Shown piece by piece: positions 16,371-23,990 of a stretch of 64,000 nucleotides of DNA. The DNA lies in assembly GCF_900116145.1 (NCBI RefSeq), contig NZ_FPAB01000004.1, forward strand, positions 507,635 through 571,634, given 5' to 3'. The position numbers were made by a program, and so were the translations under genes. The stretch is from Streptomyces harbinensis. Its GTDB lineage: Bacteria > Actinomycetota > Actinomycetes > Streptomycetales > Streptomycetaceae. The notes under the pieces are model-generated. The model ran no database searches, had not been told where the DNA came from, and saw nothing but the letters and a program-made list of their open reading frames with translations. Numbering within the stretch: position 1 is the stretch's first letter; every line of letters starts with the position of its first letter.

Positions 16371-17561
16371 ATGCGTTCTCATCGTACCCGGCCGACGCGC
16401 GGATTCACCACTCTGCGGAACGACATGATCCGCGACCGGCGGCTTTCCTTCGCCGCCCTCGGGCTGATCGTCTACCTCCTGTCGCTGCCCGCCATGGCCC
16501 GGGCCAGCATCCGGCACTTGGCCGGACTGCGCACCGAGGGACGGACGCGGATCGGGCGCATGCTGCACGAACTCGAAGACGGCGGTTATCTGAAGCGTGT
16601 GGTGCGCAAGACCGACGAGGGACTGTTCTACACCGAATACGAACTCTTCGACGTGCCCGGTGGGTCCTGTGCGTGTGGCTCAAACTGGGATCCCCGTGCG
16701 ACAGGCTCCCTTCCTTCGGAAGAAAAGACGGGGTTGCAAGAACCCCCCTCCCTCCCCCCGGAACCCGAGCCCGAGCCGGAACCCGAGCCCGAGCGGGAGT
16801 TGGGTCCGGAGCCGGAGTGGGAACCGGAGCCCGAGCCGGAGTTGGGTCCGGAGCCGGAGCCGGAGCCCCAGCCGGTCGCGCCGGTGGAGTGGCCGGAGCC
16901 TCCCGCTCCGCCCGCACCGCCCACTCCACCCCGCCGGGCCAGGCTGCCCCGCCAGGCCAGGGCGCCGCGCCGGGCGGAATCACCCGGCCCGGTCGAGGTA
17001 CCCGAGGCGCTGCGGCACGAGATCGAACTGCTCGGCTCCCTCGGCCGCTGCGTCCCCGCCCTGGCGCTCGGCGCACGCGACGCGATCGAGCTGGCGCCGC
17101 TGCTGCGGCCCTGGCGAGCCGCAGGACTCCCGGACGCGGCGGTACGCGAGCAGCTGACCGCCGGATTGCCCGAACGCGTCCTGTCCGCCGCCGGGTTGCT
17201 GCGGGATCGGCTCGTTCGGAAGGCTCCGGCCCCGCCTCCGCCGCCACCTCCGTCCGGCGCGACGCCGCCGCCGGGGCTGCGCGAGTGCCCCGGCTGCCGG
17301 GGCGTGAGCCGCACCGCCGGGCTGTGCCGTACCTGCCGGGAAGGCCCGGAGGCCGTGGCGGACCACAGCGCCGCGTCCGAGGCGGCGCGGCGCGGCGCCG
17401 CCCTGGCCCGCGCCGCCCTGCGCGGCGGCCCGGGACGCCCGGCGGCTGTCCCCCGGCGCTCGCGGCGCCCGGCAGCGCCGCGCACGCCTTCGGCCCCCAC
17501 GCCGGCCCCAGCCCTCAGCCCGAACCCCACCCCAACCGAAAGAGGCTCCCATGAGCGATGA
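16371..17561 (+). CDS. Winged-helix protein with Glu-Pro repeats and zinc-finger tail
   Basis: 396 residues. The N-terminus GFTTLRNDMIRDRRLSFAALGLIVYLLSLPAMARASIRHLAGLRTEGRTRIGRMLHELEDGGYLKRVVRK is a winged-helix domain of the kind seen at the start of replication-initiator-like proteins. It is followed by a Glu-Pro repeat region (about residues 129-165), a Pro/Arg-rich stretch and a CPGCRGVSRTAGLCRTCREG zinc-binding motif near residue 305. This architecture is repeated in several copies in streptomycete genomes. Function is unproven; DNA binding is inferred. Its stop overlaps the start of a smaller paralogue. Confidence 0.7.
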   Translation: MRSHRTRPTRGFTTLRNDMIRDRRLSFAALGLIVYLLSLPAMARASIRHLAGLRTEGRTRIGRMLHELEDGGYLKRVVRKTDEGLFYTEYELFDVPGGSCACGSNWDPRATGSLPSEEKTGLQEPPSLPPEPEPEPEPEPERELGPEPEWEPEPEPELGPEPEPEPQPVAPVEWPEPPAPPAPPTPPRRARLPRQARAPRRAESPGPVEVPEALRHEIELLGSLGRCVPALALGARDAIELAPLLRPWRAAGLPDAAVREQLTAGLPERVLSAAGLLRDRLVRKAPAPPPPPPPSGATPPPGLRECPGCRGVSRTAGLCRTCREGPEAVADHSAASEAARRGAALARAALRGGPGRPAAVPRRSRRPAAPRTPSAPTPAPALSPNPTPTERGSHER

Positions 17562-17850
17562 CGCCACCGCCTACGTCCGGATCGAGCAGCGGCTGACCGA
17601 GGACCACCGGATCTCGTTCGGCGCCCTGGGCCTGCTCAGCTACCTGCTCAGCGTCCCGCCGGACGAGCGGGTCAGTATCGAGTCGCTGGCCCCGCTGCGG
17701 GTCGAGGGGCAGACCAGGATCGCCCGCTATCTGCGCGAGCTGGAGGAGCACGGCTATCTGAAGCGCGTGGTGCGCAAGCTGCCGGACGGGCGGTTCTGGA
17801 CGGCGTACGAGCTGTTCGGGCCCTCCGGGCGCCGGTACCGGCCCGCCTGA
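17551..17850 (+). CDS. Winged-helix protein, short tandem paralogue
   Basis: 99 residues that are essentially only the winged-helix domain of the preceding gene: RIEQRLTEDHRISFGALGLLSYLLSVPPDERVSIESLAPLRVEGQTRIARYLRELEEHGYLKRVVRKLPDGRFWTAYELF. It overlaps the upstream gene by 11 bases and has GAAAGAGG upstream. The shared GYLKRVVRK and TAYELF/TEYELF segments show duplication. Likely DNA-binding; role unknown. Confidence 0.75.
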   Translation: MSDDATAYVRIEQRLTEDHRISFGALGLLSYLLSVPPDERVSIESLAPLRVEGQTRIARYLRELEEHGYLKRVVRKLPDGRFWTAYELFGPSGRRYRPA

Positions 17851-17927
17851 ACCCCGCCCGGCGAACCCGCCACCCTGTCATGTCCCCGACGGGATTCGCG
17901 CGGGCAGGCCCTGGGGAACCTTCAGCA

Positions 17928-19028
17928 ATGGGAGAACTGCTCACCGTTGGTGTCGAGGAAGAGTTCTTGTTGGCCGACCCCGTCAGCGGGGTGGCGATGC
18001 CGGTGTCCGAGGACGTGATCGCGGCCGATGCCCCCGCCGCCGGGCCGGTCGGGCGGCTGAAGCCGGAGACCTCCCTGGCCGTGATCGAGACGGCCTCGGA
18101 ACCGCACCGTGAACTGTCCCGGCTGGCCGACGATCTGCGGTCCCTGCGGTCCGCCGCGGCCACCGCCGCCGAGGCCGTGGGGTGCGCCGTACTGCCGTGC
18201 GCCACCGAGCCGCTGCCCGCGCCGCCCTCGCCGCCGACCGGCGGGGAACGGTACCGGCGGATCTACGAGAAGTACGGCGCCCGGATCTTCGGCCACATGA
18301 CCTGTGGCATGCACATCCACATCGGGATGCCGGACCGGGAGCGGGCGGTCGCGGTGAGCAATCACCTGCGGCCCTGGTTACCGGCGCTCCAGGCGCTCGC
18401 CGCCAACTCCCCCTACGCCCTCGGCGAGGACACCGGCTGGGCCAGCTTCCGGTCCGTGTGGTGGGGGTACATGCCGGTGGCCGGTCCCGCGCCGGTGTTC
18501 GCCTCGGCCGCCGCGTACGACGCGCTGCTGGACCAGCTGGTCGCCTCGGGCGTCATCCTGGACCGGAAGATGGCGTACTGGTTCGCCCGTCCCTCCGAGT
18601 TCGTGCCCACCATCGAGGTCCGGGTCACCGATGTGTGCCCGACCGCCGACACCGCCGTCCTGCTCGCCGCGCTGACCCGCGCCCTGGTGGCCACCTGCCA
18701 GGAGGAGCTGGACACCGGCGCCCCGCCCCCGGCCGTCTCCGGCCAGCTGCTGGCCGCCGCGCACTGGCAGGCGGCGCGGTACGGGATGGAGGGGGACGCC
18801 GTGGACGTGTTCACCGGCCATCCGGTGCCCGCCTGGTCCTGGGTGGAGAAGCTGGTCAAGCACATCACCCCGGCGCTGTCCGACGCCGGGGACCTCGCGT
18901 ACGTCACCGGTGGGCTCGCCGAGCTGCGCGCGCACGGGTCGTGGGCCGCCCGCCAGCGCGGAATCGTTTCTGCGGGCGGCGGCCCCGCCGACGTCGCCGC
19001 CTACCTCGCCTCGCTCCTCCTGAAGTAA
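17928..19028 (+). CDS. Carboxylate-amine ligase, YbdK/GCS2 family
   Basis: 366 residues. The N-terminus TVGVEEEFLLADP is the hallmark of glutamate-cysteine ligase type 2 enzymes. Other family blocks are RLKPETSLAVIETASEP, GMHIHIGMPDRERAVAVSNHLRPWLPALQALAANSPY and EVRVTDVCPTADTAVLLAALTRAL. Such enzymes join an amine to the gamma-carboxylate of glutamate with ATP; some make gamma-glutamylcysteine weakly, others have unknown partners. ATG at 17928, with GGGGAA upstream, is preferred to one at 17880. Confidence 0.87.
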   Translation: MGELLTVGVEEEFLLADPVSGVAMPVSEDVIAADAPAAGPVGRLKPETSLAVIETASEPHRELSRLADDLRSLRSAAATAAEAVGCAVLPCATEPLPAPPSPPTGGERYRRIYEKYGARIFGHMTCGMHIHIGMPDRERAVAVSNHLRPWLPALQALAANSPYALGEDTGWASFRSVWWGYMPVAGPAPVFASAAAYDALLDQLVASGVILDRKMAYWFARPSEFVPTIEVRVTDVCPTADTAVLLAALTRALVATCQEELDTGAPPPAVSGQLLAAAHWQAARYGMEGDAVDVFTGHPVPAWSWVEKLVKHITPALSDAGDLAYVTGGLAELRAHGSWAARQRGIVSAGGGPADVAAYLASLLLK

Positions 19029-19319
19029 CCCGCCCGCGACGGCGCACCCCCGCACCCCGCACACCCCGCGCACACGGCGCGCGCGTCCGTCCGGGGGAGG
19101 CCCGCGCCTCCCACCGGACGGCGACCGTCCGTGTGAGCCTCGTTACGTTTCGCCCGTGTTTCGTGTGGGCTTTTCCAAGCCGGGCAGGGCTTCCCGCTGG
19201 ATGAGCCCGGTGTCTCAGGATGTGGCATCGGATGGGCGGTTTTCGCCTGCTCGGTAGACTTCAGCAGACCGTGGTCCCCGCTCGGATCACGGCGTGAGAG
19301 ATACGAGGAGCGAGCACAC

Positions 19320-20615
19320 GTGGGCCTTGTCGTGCAGAAGTACGGCGGCTCCTCCGTTGCCGATGCCCAGGGCATCAAGCGCGTCGCCAAGCGAGTCGTC
19401 GAAGCCAAGAAGAACGGCCACCAGGTGGTCGTCGTGGTTTCCGCGATGGGCGACACGACGGACGAGCTGATCGATCTCGCGGGTGAGGTGTCCCCCGTCC
19501 CGTCCGGGCGAGAGATGGACATGCTGCTGACCGCCGGAGAGCGCATCTCCATGGCCTTGCTGGCCATGGCGATCAAAGCGCTCGGGCACGAGGCGCAGTC
19601 CTTCACCGGCAGCCAGGCGGGCGTCATCACCGACTCCGTTCACAACAAGGCCCGCATCATCGATGTGACCCCGGGCCGTATCCGTTCCTCCGTCGACGAC
19701 GGCAACATCGCCATCGTCGCCGGGTTCCAGGGTGTCTCCCAGGACAAGAAGGACATCACCACGCTGGGCCGCGGTGGCTCCGACACGACGGCGGTCGCCC
19801 TGGCCGCCGCGCTGGACGCCGAGGTGTGCGAGATCTACACGGACGTCGACGGGGTGTTCACCGCCGACCCGCGCGTGGTCTCCAAGGCCCGCAAGATCGA
19901 CTGGATCTCCTTCGAGGACATGCTGGAGCTGGCCAGCTCCGGTTCGAAGGTGCTGCTGCACCGCTGTGTGGAGTACGCGCGCCGCTACAACATCCCGATT
20001 CACGTACGGTCGTCCTTCTCCGGTCTCAAGGGCACCTGGGTCAGCAGTGAGCCGCCGCAGGCGCAGTCCGCACAACGGGAAGGACAAGGGGAGATGGAGC
20101 AGGCGATCATCTCGGGGGTGGCACACGACACGTCCGAGGCCAAGGTCACCGTCGTCGGGGTGCCCGACAAGCCGGGCGAGGCGGCGAAAATCTTCCGCGC
20201 GCTGGCCGACGCCGAGCTGAACCTCGACATGGTGGTGCAGAACGTCTCGGCCGCCTCCACCGGGCTGACCGACATCTCCTTCACCCTGCCCAAGGACGAA
20301 GGACGGTCGGCCATCAACGCGCTGGAGAAGCGGCGTCCGGACATCGGGTTCGACTCCCTGCGCTACGACGACCAGATCGCGAAGATCTCGCTCGTCGGCG
20401 CCGGTATGAAGACCAACCCCGGTGTCACGGCGCACTTCTTCGAGGCGCTGTCGAACGCGGGCGTGAACATCGAGCTGATCTCGACGTCCGAGATCCGCAT
20501 CTCCGTCGTCACCCGCGAAGACGATGTGAACCCGGCGGTCAGGGCGGTGCATACGGCGTTCGGTCTGGACAGCGAGTCGGACGAGGCCGTCGTGTACGGC
20601 GGGACGGGGCGCTGA
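19320..20615 (+). CDS. lysC: Aspartokinase (alpha subunit, with internal beta start)
   Basis: Phosphorylates aspartate, first step to lysine, methionine, threonine and diaminopimelate. 431 residues. The kinase domain begins [30 protein letters not shown] and [13 protein letters not shown] are the substrate and ATP sites. Two ACT domains follow ([17 protein letters not shown] and [19 protein letters not shown]), the allosteric lysine/threonine site. GTG at 19320. An internal ATG at 20094, behind AAGGGGAG, would start a 173-residue beta subunit covering the ACT domains, as known for Bacillus and Corynebacterium lysC. The usual downstream asd is absent here. Confidence 0.96.
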   Translation: MGLVVQKYGGSSVADAQGIKRVAKRVVEAKKNGHQVVVVVSAMGDTTDELIDLAGEVSPVPSGREMDMLLTAGERISMALLAMAIKALGHEAQSFTGSQAGVITDSVHNKARIIDVTPGRIRSSVDDGNIAIVAGFQGVSQDKKDITTLGRGGSDTTAVALAAALDAEVCEIYTDVDGVFTADPRVVSKARKIDWISFEDMLELASSGSKVLLHRCVEYARRYNIPIHVRSSFSGLKGTWVSSEPPQAQSAQREGQGEMEQAIISGVAHDTSEAKVTVVGVPDKPGEAAKIFRALADAELNLDMVVQNVSAASTGLTDISFTLPKDEGRSAINALEKRRPDIGFDSLRYDDQIAKISLVGAGMKTNPGVTAHFFEALSNAGVNIELISTSEIRISVVTREDDVNPAVRAVHTAFGLDSESDEAVVYGGTGR

Positions 20616-20727
20616 GCTGGCCCCGGATCGCCGGGCGTACCGCTGCCGTACCGGCACCGGGCCCGGGGCGATGCGTGACCTTTTGAACGACATTGGCGGG
20701 ATGTGAAGCTCCCGTGACCAACTCGTA

Positions 20728-20751
20728 GGTCCGGATCGCTTGATCCGGACC
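20728..20751. repeat. Perfect 10-bp stem-loop between lysC and sigma gene
   Basis: GGTCCGGATC (20728-20737) and GATCCGGACC (20742-20751) flank the loop GCTT. It is followed by AATCCCCC rather than a T run, so it is not a normal terminator. It may be an operator or an mRNA structure. Confidence 0.55.
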
Positions 20752-20774
20752 AATCCCCCGGGGGACGATTTCAA

Positions 20775-20820
20775 CTCCCCGCACCCACTCACGGACCATG
20801 TGCGGTGCGGGGAGCGTCTT
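20775..20820 (+). terminator. Intrinsic terminator of lysC
   Basis: CTCCCCGCACC (20775-20785) pairs perfectly with GGTGCGGGGAG (20804-20814), followed by CGTCTTTT. The 11-base-pair stem and T run fit a factor-independent terminator separating lysC from the sigma-factor operon. The 20616-20958 interval otherwise shows only the smaller hairpin before it. Confidence 0.75.
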
Positions 20821-20958
20821 TTCCACCCTCTCGCGAGGGCCACAGGCGCTGCACCACTCGGACATTTCAGGGTAGGCGGTAGGTGTGAGCCGATGTGACT
20901 CATTCAGAAACCGACCCGCGCCGTACAACCTTCGCGGGGGAGAGAGTGTCCAACTGGC

Positions 20959-21702
20959 GTGGCAGAGGTCCTGGAATTCACCGCGACGGCACCTCCGCAT
21001 CTCCCGCGCCCGAAGGGTTCGGACGGTGCCGGGGGCATGCCCGTGATCGCCCCGCTGCCGGCTCCCGGGTCCGTCCCGGGCCCCGCCTCCGGGTCCGCCT
21101 CCCAGCCCGTCCCGCCGCCCGTCACCGGCCCCGCCGGCCCGTCCGCCGCGCCGGATGCGCCCCACCGCGCGCCGTCGCCGTCCCACGACGCGGACACCGC
21201 TATGGCTGAGGGGACCACCACCGACCACCTGACCGAGACCTACCGGGCCCACTACCGCTCGCTGCTCGGTCTCGCTGCGCTGCTGCTCGACGACATCGCC
21301 TCCTGCGAGGACGTGGTCCAGGAGGCGTTCATCCGGGTGCACTCGGCGCGCGGCCGGGTCCGCGACCCGGAGAAGACCCTGGCGTACCTGCGGCAGACCG
21401 TCGTCAACCTCTCCCGCTCCACCCTGCGCCGCCGCATCCTGGGCCTCAAGCTGCTCTCCAAGCCGATGCCGAACATGGCGAGCGCGGAGGAAGGCGCCTA
21501 CGAGCAGCTGGAGCGCGCCGAGCTGATCCAGGCCATGCGCGGACTCCAGCGCCGCCAGCGCGAGGTGCTGGTGCTGCGCTACTTCGCGGACATGACCGAG
21601 GCGGAGGTCGCCAGGACGCTGGGGATCTCGGCGGGTTCGGTGAAGGCGTACGGTTCGCGGGGCATCGCCGCGCTGCGGGTCGCCATGGAGGCGGCCCGAT
21701 GA
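20959..21702 (+). CDS. ECF RNA polymerase sigma factor, SigE family
   Basis: 247 residues. An N-terminal Pro/Ala-rich extension of about 80 residues precedes region 2 (YRAHYRSLLGLAALLLDDIASCEDVVQEAFIRVHSARGRVRDPEKTLAYLRQTVVNLSRSTLRRR) and region 4 (IQAMRGLQRRQREVLVLRYFADMTEAEVARTLGISAGSVKAYGSRGIAALR). It is of the actinomycete SigE-family type. Two starts are possible: the GTG at 20959 and the internal ATG giving MAEGTTTDHLTETYRAH, which would remove the extension. Its ATGA overlap with the next gene suggests coupling to a membrane partner that may act as anti-sigma factor. Confidence 0.88.
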   Translation: MAEVLEFTATAPPHLPRPKGSDGAGGMPVIAPLPAPGSVPGPASGSASQPVPPPVTGPAGPSAAPDAPHRAPSPSHDADTAMAEGTTTDHLTETYRAHYRSLLGLAALLLDDIASCEDVVQEAFIRVHSARGRVRDPEKTLAYLRQTVVNLSRSTLRRRILGLKLLSKPMPNMASAEEGAYEQLERAELIQAMRGLQRRQREVLVLRYFADMTEAEVARTLGISAGSVKAYGSRGIAALRVAMEAAR

Positions 21703-23081
21703 GCGACCGCGATCCGCACGCGGGGGACGACCGGGAACGCGAGCCGTCCGGCGCCGGGGAACCGGCCCCCGCGCCGGACGGCTGCTCCGATCTGCCGCCC
21801 CTCCCCGAGGGCATCGACATCCCCGACAGCCCGGGACTGCTGTCCGACGAGGAGAACCTGCGCCGGCTGCTGCACGACGCGGTGGGCACCATCCCCGTCC
21901 CGGACGTCTCCCTCGACGCGCTGCGCGACGGCATCACCGCCCGGCGCCGCCGCCGGCGCCAGCTGCTGCTGAGCACCGTGGCCGCCGTCGGCGTCCTGGC
22001 CATCGGCACCCCGGCAGTCCTGGAGGCCACCGGCAACGGGGTCCGGCGCGGCAACGACCAGGCCACCGGCCTGGCCGGCGAGGCCGCCGCCGAGGGCGGC
22101 CCGGCCCCCTCCAGCGGCGCGGACGGCGGCCCCGAGGCGTACGACGGCCTGGGCGAACCCCCGCTGGGCGACCCCGCGTACGGCTCCGACGACGGCGCCG
22201 CCCACCAGCCGGACGGCACGGGCGGCGCCGCCGCCGAGAGCGGCACCCCCTACGACGGGCGGCTCACCGGCGCCGACTCCCCGCGCTGCACCGCCGGTCA
22301 GCTCGGCGCCGCGAGCGCCGTCACCGAGGAGCCGGACGCGCTCGGCAAGGTGTACGGCACCATCCGGGTCGCCAACGTCTCCGAGACGCCCTGCCGGGTC
22401 ACCGGCGACACCGACGACCTGTCCGTCCTCCCCGCGGCGACCGGCACCGGCGGCTCCGGCGAGGTGCAGATCGTGCCGCGCACCGAGGACGACCGGGCCA
22501 TCCGGCTGCCGGGCCCCGAGGAGGCGCACAGCGAACTGGTGCTGCCGCCCGGCGAGGCGTACGAGGTGCGGTTCGCGTGGGTGCCGGGCGCCGGGGCGTC
22601 GCGGGCCTCGTGCGCCGTGCAGCCCGACCCGGGCGGGCTGAGCCCGGACGCGGGCCGCGGCGCCGAGCCGCTGCCCGACGAACTGGAGGGCGGCGCGGGC
22701 GGTGCCGGCGGCGGTGACGGCGCGGGGCCAGGCGACGGGGACGCGGGCGGCGGCGAGCAGCCCGGCGGCCCCGGCGACCCGGGCGAGGGCGAGCCGGGCG
22801 GCGGCGACAGCGGCGCGGCCCCGACGAACGGCGCGGGCAACGGCACCCCGGGCAGCGGCGGCTCCGACAGCGCGGCCGGCGGCTCGGGGCCCGGCGGCGC
22901 GACCACCGGGCCCGGCACCGGACCGCCCCCCGGCCCGGACGAGGACACCGTCGTGCTGCGCTACACCCCGCCGGCCGGCAACGCCGCCGTCGACATCCAC
23001 CTCGAAGGCACCTGCACGGGCACCGTCTACCGCACCGGCGTCCTGCCGTCCCCGAGCGCTTCGAGCACCCCGGCGCCCTGA
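21699..23081 (+). CDS. Single-pass membrane protein, candidate anti-sigma partner
   Basis: 460 residues. The cytoplasmic N-terminus (about 90 residues; SDEENLRRLLHDAVGTIPVPDVSLDALRDGITARRRRRRQ) is followed by one membrane helix (LLLSTVAAVGVLAIGTPAVLEA). A long exported Gly/Ala/Pro-rich part encloses two strand-rich blocks (PRCTAGQLGAASAVTEEPDALGKVYGTIRVANVSETPCRV and VVLRYTPPAGNAAVDIHLEGTCTGTVYRTG). Charged Arg run before the helix fits an inside-out orientation. No zinc anti-sigma motif (HxxxCxxC) is seen, so the anti-sigma role rests on operon position only. Function unknown. Confidence 0.65.
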   Translation: MSDRDPHAGDDREREPSGAGEPAPAPDGCSDLPPLPEGIDIPDSPGLLSDEENLRRLLHDAVGTIPVPDVSLDALRDGITARRRRRRQLLLSTVAAVGVLAIGTPAVLEATGNGVRRGNDQATGLAGEAAAEGGPAPSSGADGGPEAYDGLGEPPLGDPAYGSDDGAAHQPDGTGGAAAESGTPYDGRLTGADSPRCTAGQLGAASAVTEEPDALGKVYGTIRVANVSETPCRVTGDTDDLSVLPAATGTGGSGEVQIVPRTEDDRAIRLPGPEEAHSELVLPPGEAYEVRFAWVPGAGASRASCAVQPDPGGLSPDAGRGAEPLPDELEGGAGGAGGGDGAGPGDGDAGGGEQPGGPGDPGEGEPGGGDSGAAPTNGAGNGTPGSGGSDSAAGGSGPGGATTGPGTGPPPGPDEDTVVLRYTPPAGNAAVDIHLEGTCTGTVYRTGVLPSPSASSTPAP

Positions 23082-23111
23082 CCGCCCCGGCCCACCCCGT
23101 ACCGTGGGCAC

Positions 23112-23990
23112 GTGTACCGGTTTCTGCTGACTCCCCGCTGGTGGGGGATCAACGTCTTCGTGGTGCTGTCCGTGCCGTTCTGCCTCTTCATGGGGTTCTG
23201 GCAGCTCGACCGCTTCGAGGACCGGGTGGACAGCCACCGCGAGCGGGAGAAGCAGGCCGAGGCGGCGGAGGTCGCCGAGCCGCGCCCGCTGCGCGAGCTG
23301 CTGCCCGTCACCACCGCGACGGTGGGGGAGCAGGCCACCGTCACCGGTACGTTCGATCCCGAGCAGGAACTGCTGGTCCCCGAGCGGATGCTGGACGGGG
23401 AACGCGGCTTCTACGTCCTCACTCCGCTGCTGCCCGACGACGGCGGCGACGCGCTGCCCGTGGTCCGCGGCTGGCTGGCCGGTGACGCCGACCCGGCCGC
23501 CGTACCCCCGGCGCCGACCGGCGAGGTGACGGTCACCGGGGCGCTCCAGGGCGCCGAGTCCCCGCGCGATGTCGGCCCGCCGACCGGGCTGCCGCCCGGG
23601 CAGCTCGGCGTGATCGGCTCCGCCTCGCTCATCAACGTGCTGCCGTACCCGGTGGAGAACGCCTGGGTGACGGTGCGCGAGCCCGCCGAGCCGCTGCGCG
23701 CGGTGCCGCCGGCCACGGCGACCAACACCGGTCTGGACATCAAGGCGTTCCAGAACCTGGGCTACACCGCCGAGTGGTTCGCCTTCATCGCCTTCGCGCT
23801 GTTCATGTGGTACCGCTTCTTCCGCCGCGAGCTGGAGGCCCAGCGCGATGCCGCGCTGGGCCTCGGAGAGCCCGGGGCGCCCGGTGAGTCCGGGACGCCC
23901 GGGACGCCCGCCGCCGTACCGGCCGCGGGCGGGGCCCCGGCTACGGAAGATGACGCAGGGCGAACTCGATCTCCATCCGCGTCTGTTTGA
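23112..23990 (+). CDS. SURF1-family cytochrome oxidase assembly protein
   Basis: 292 residues. The first membrane helix (WWGINVFVVLSVPFCLFMGFWQLDRFEDR) contains the SURF1 signature FWQLxR, and the second lies near residues 217-235 (AEWFAFIAFALFMWYRFF). Between them is the exported domain with VTGTFDPEQELLVPERMLDGERGFYVLTPLL and LPVVRGWLAG. SURF1 helps insert haem a into cytochrome c oxidase. The C-terminus is Gly/Pro-rich and overlaps by 50 bases the end of the convergent peptidase gene. Confidence 0.92.
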   Translation: MYRFLLTPRWWGINVFVVLSVPFCLFMGFWQLDRFEDRVDSHREREKQAEAAEVAEPRPLRELLPVTTATVGEQATVTGTFDPEQELLVPERMLDGERGFYVLTPLLPDDGGDALPVVRGWLAGDADPAAVPPAPTGEVTVTGALQGAESPRDVGPPTGLPPGQLGVIGSASLINVLPYPVENAWVTVREPAEPLRAVPPATATNTGLDIKAFQNLGYTAEWFAFIAFALFMWYRFFRRELEAQRDAALGLGEPGAPGESGTPGTPAAVPAAGGAPATEDDAGRTRSPSASV

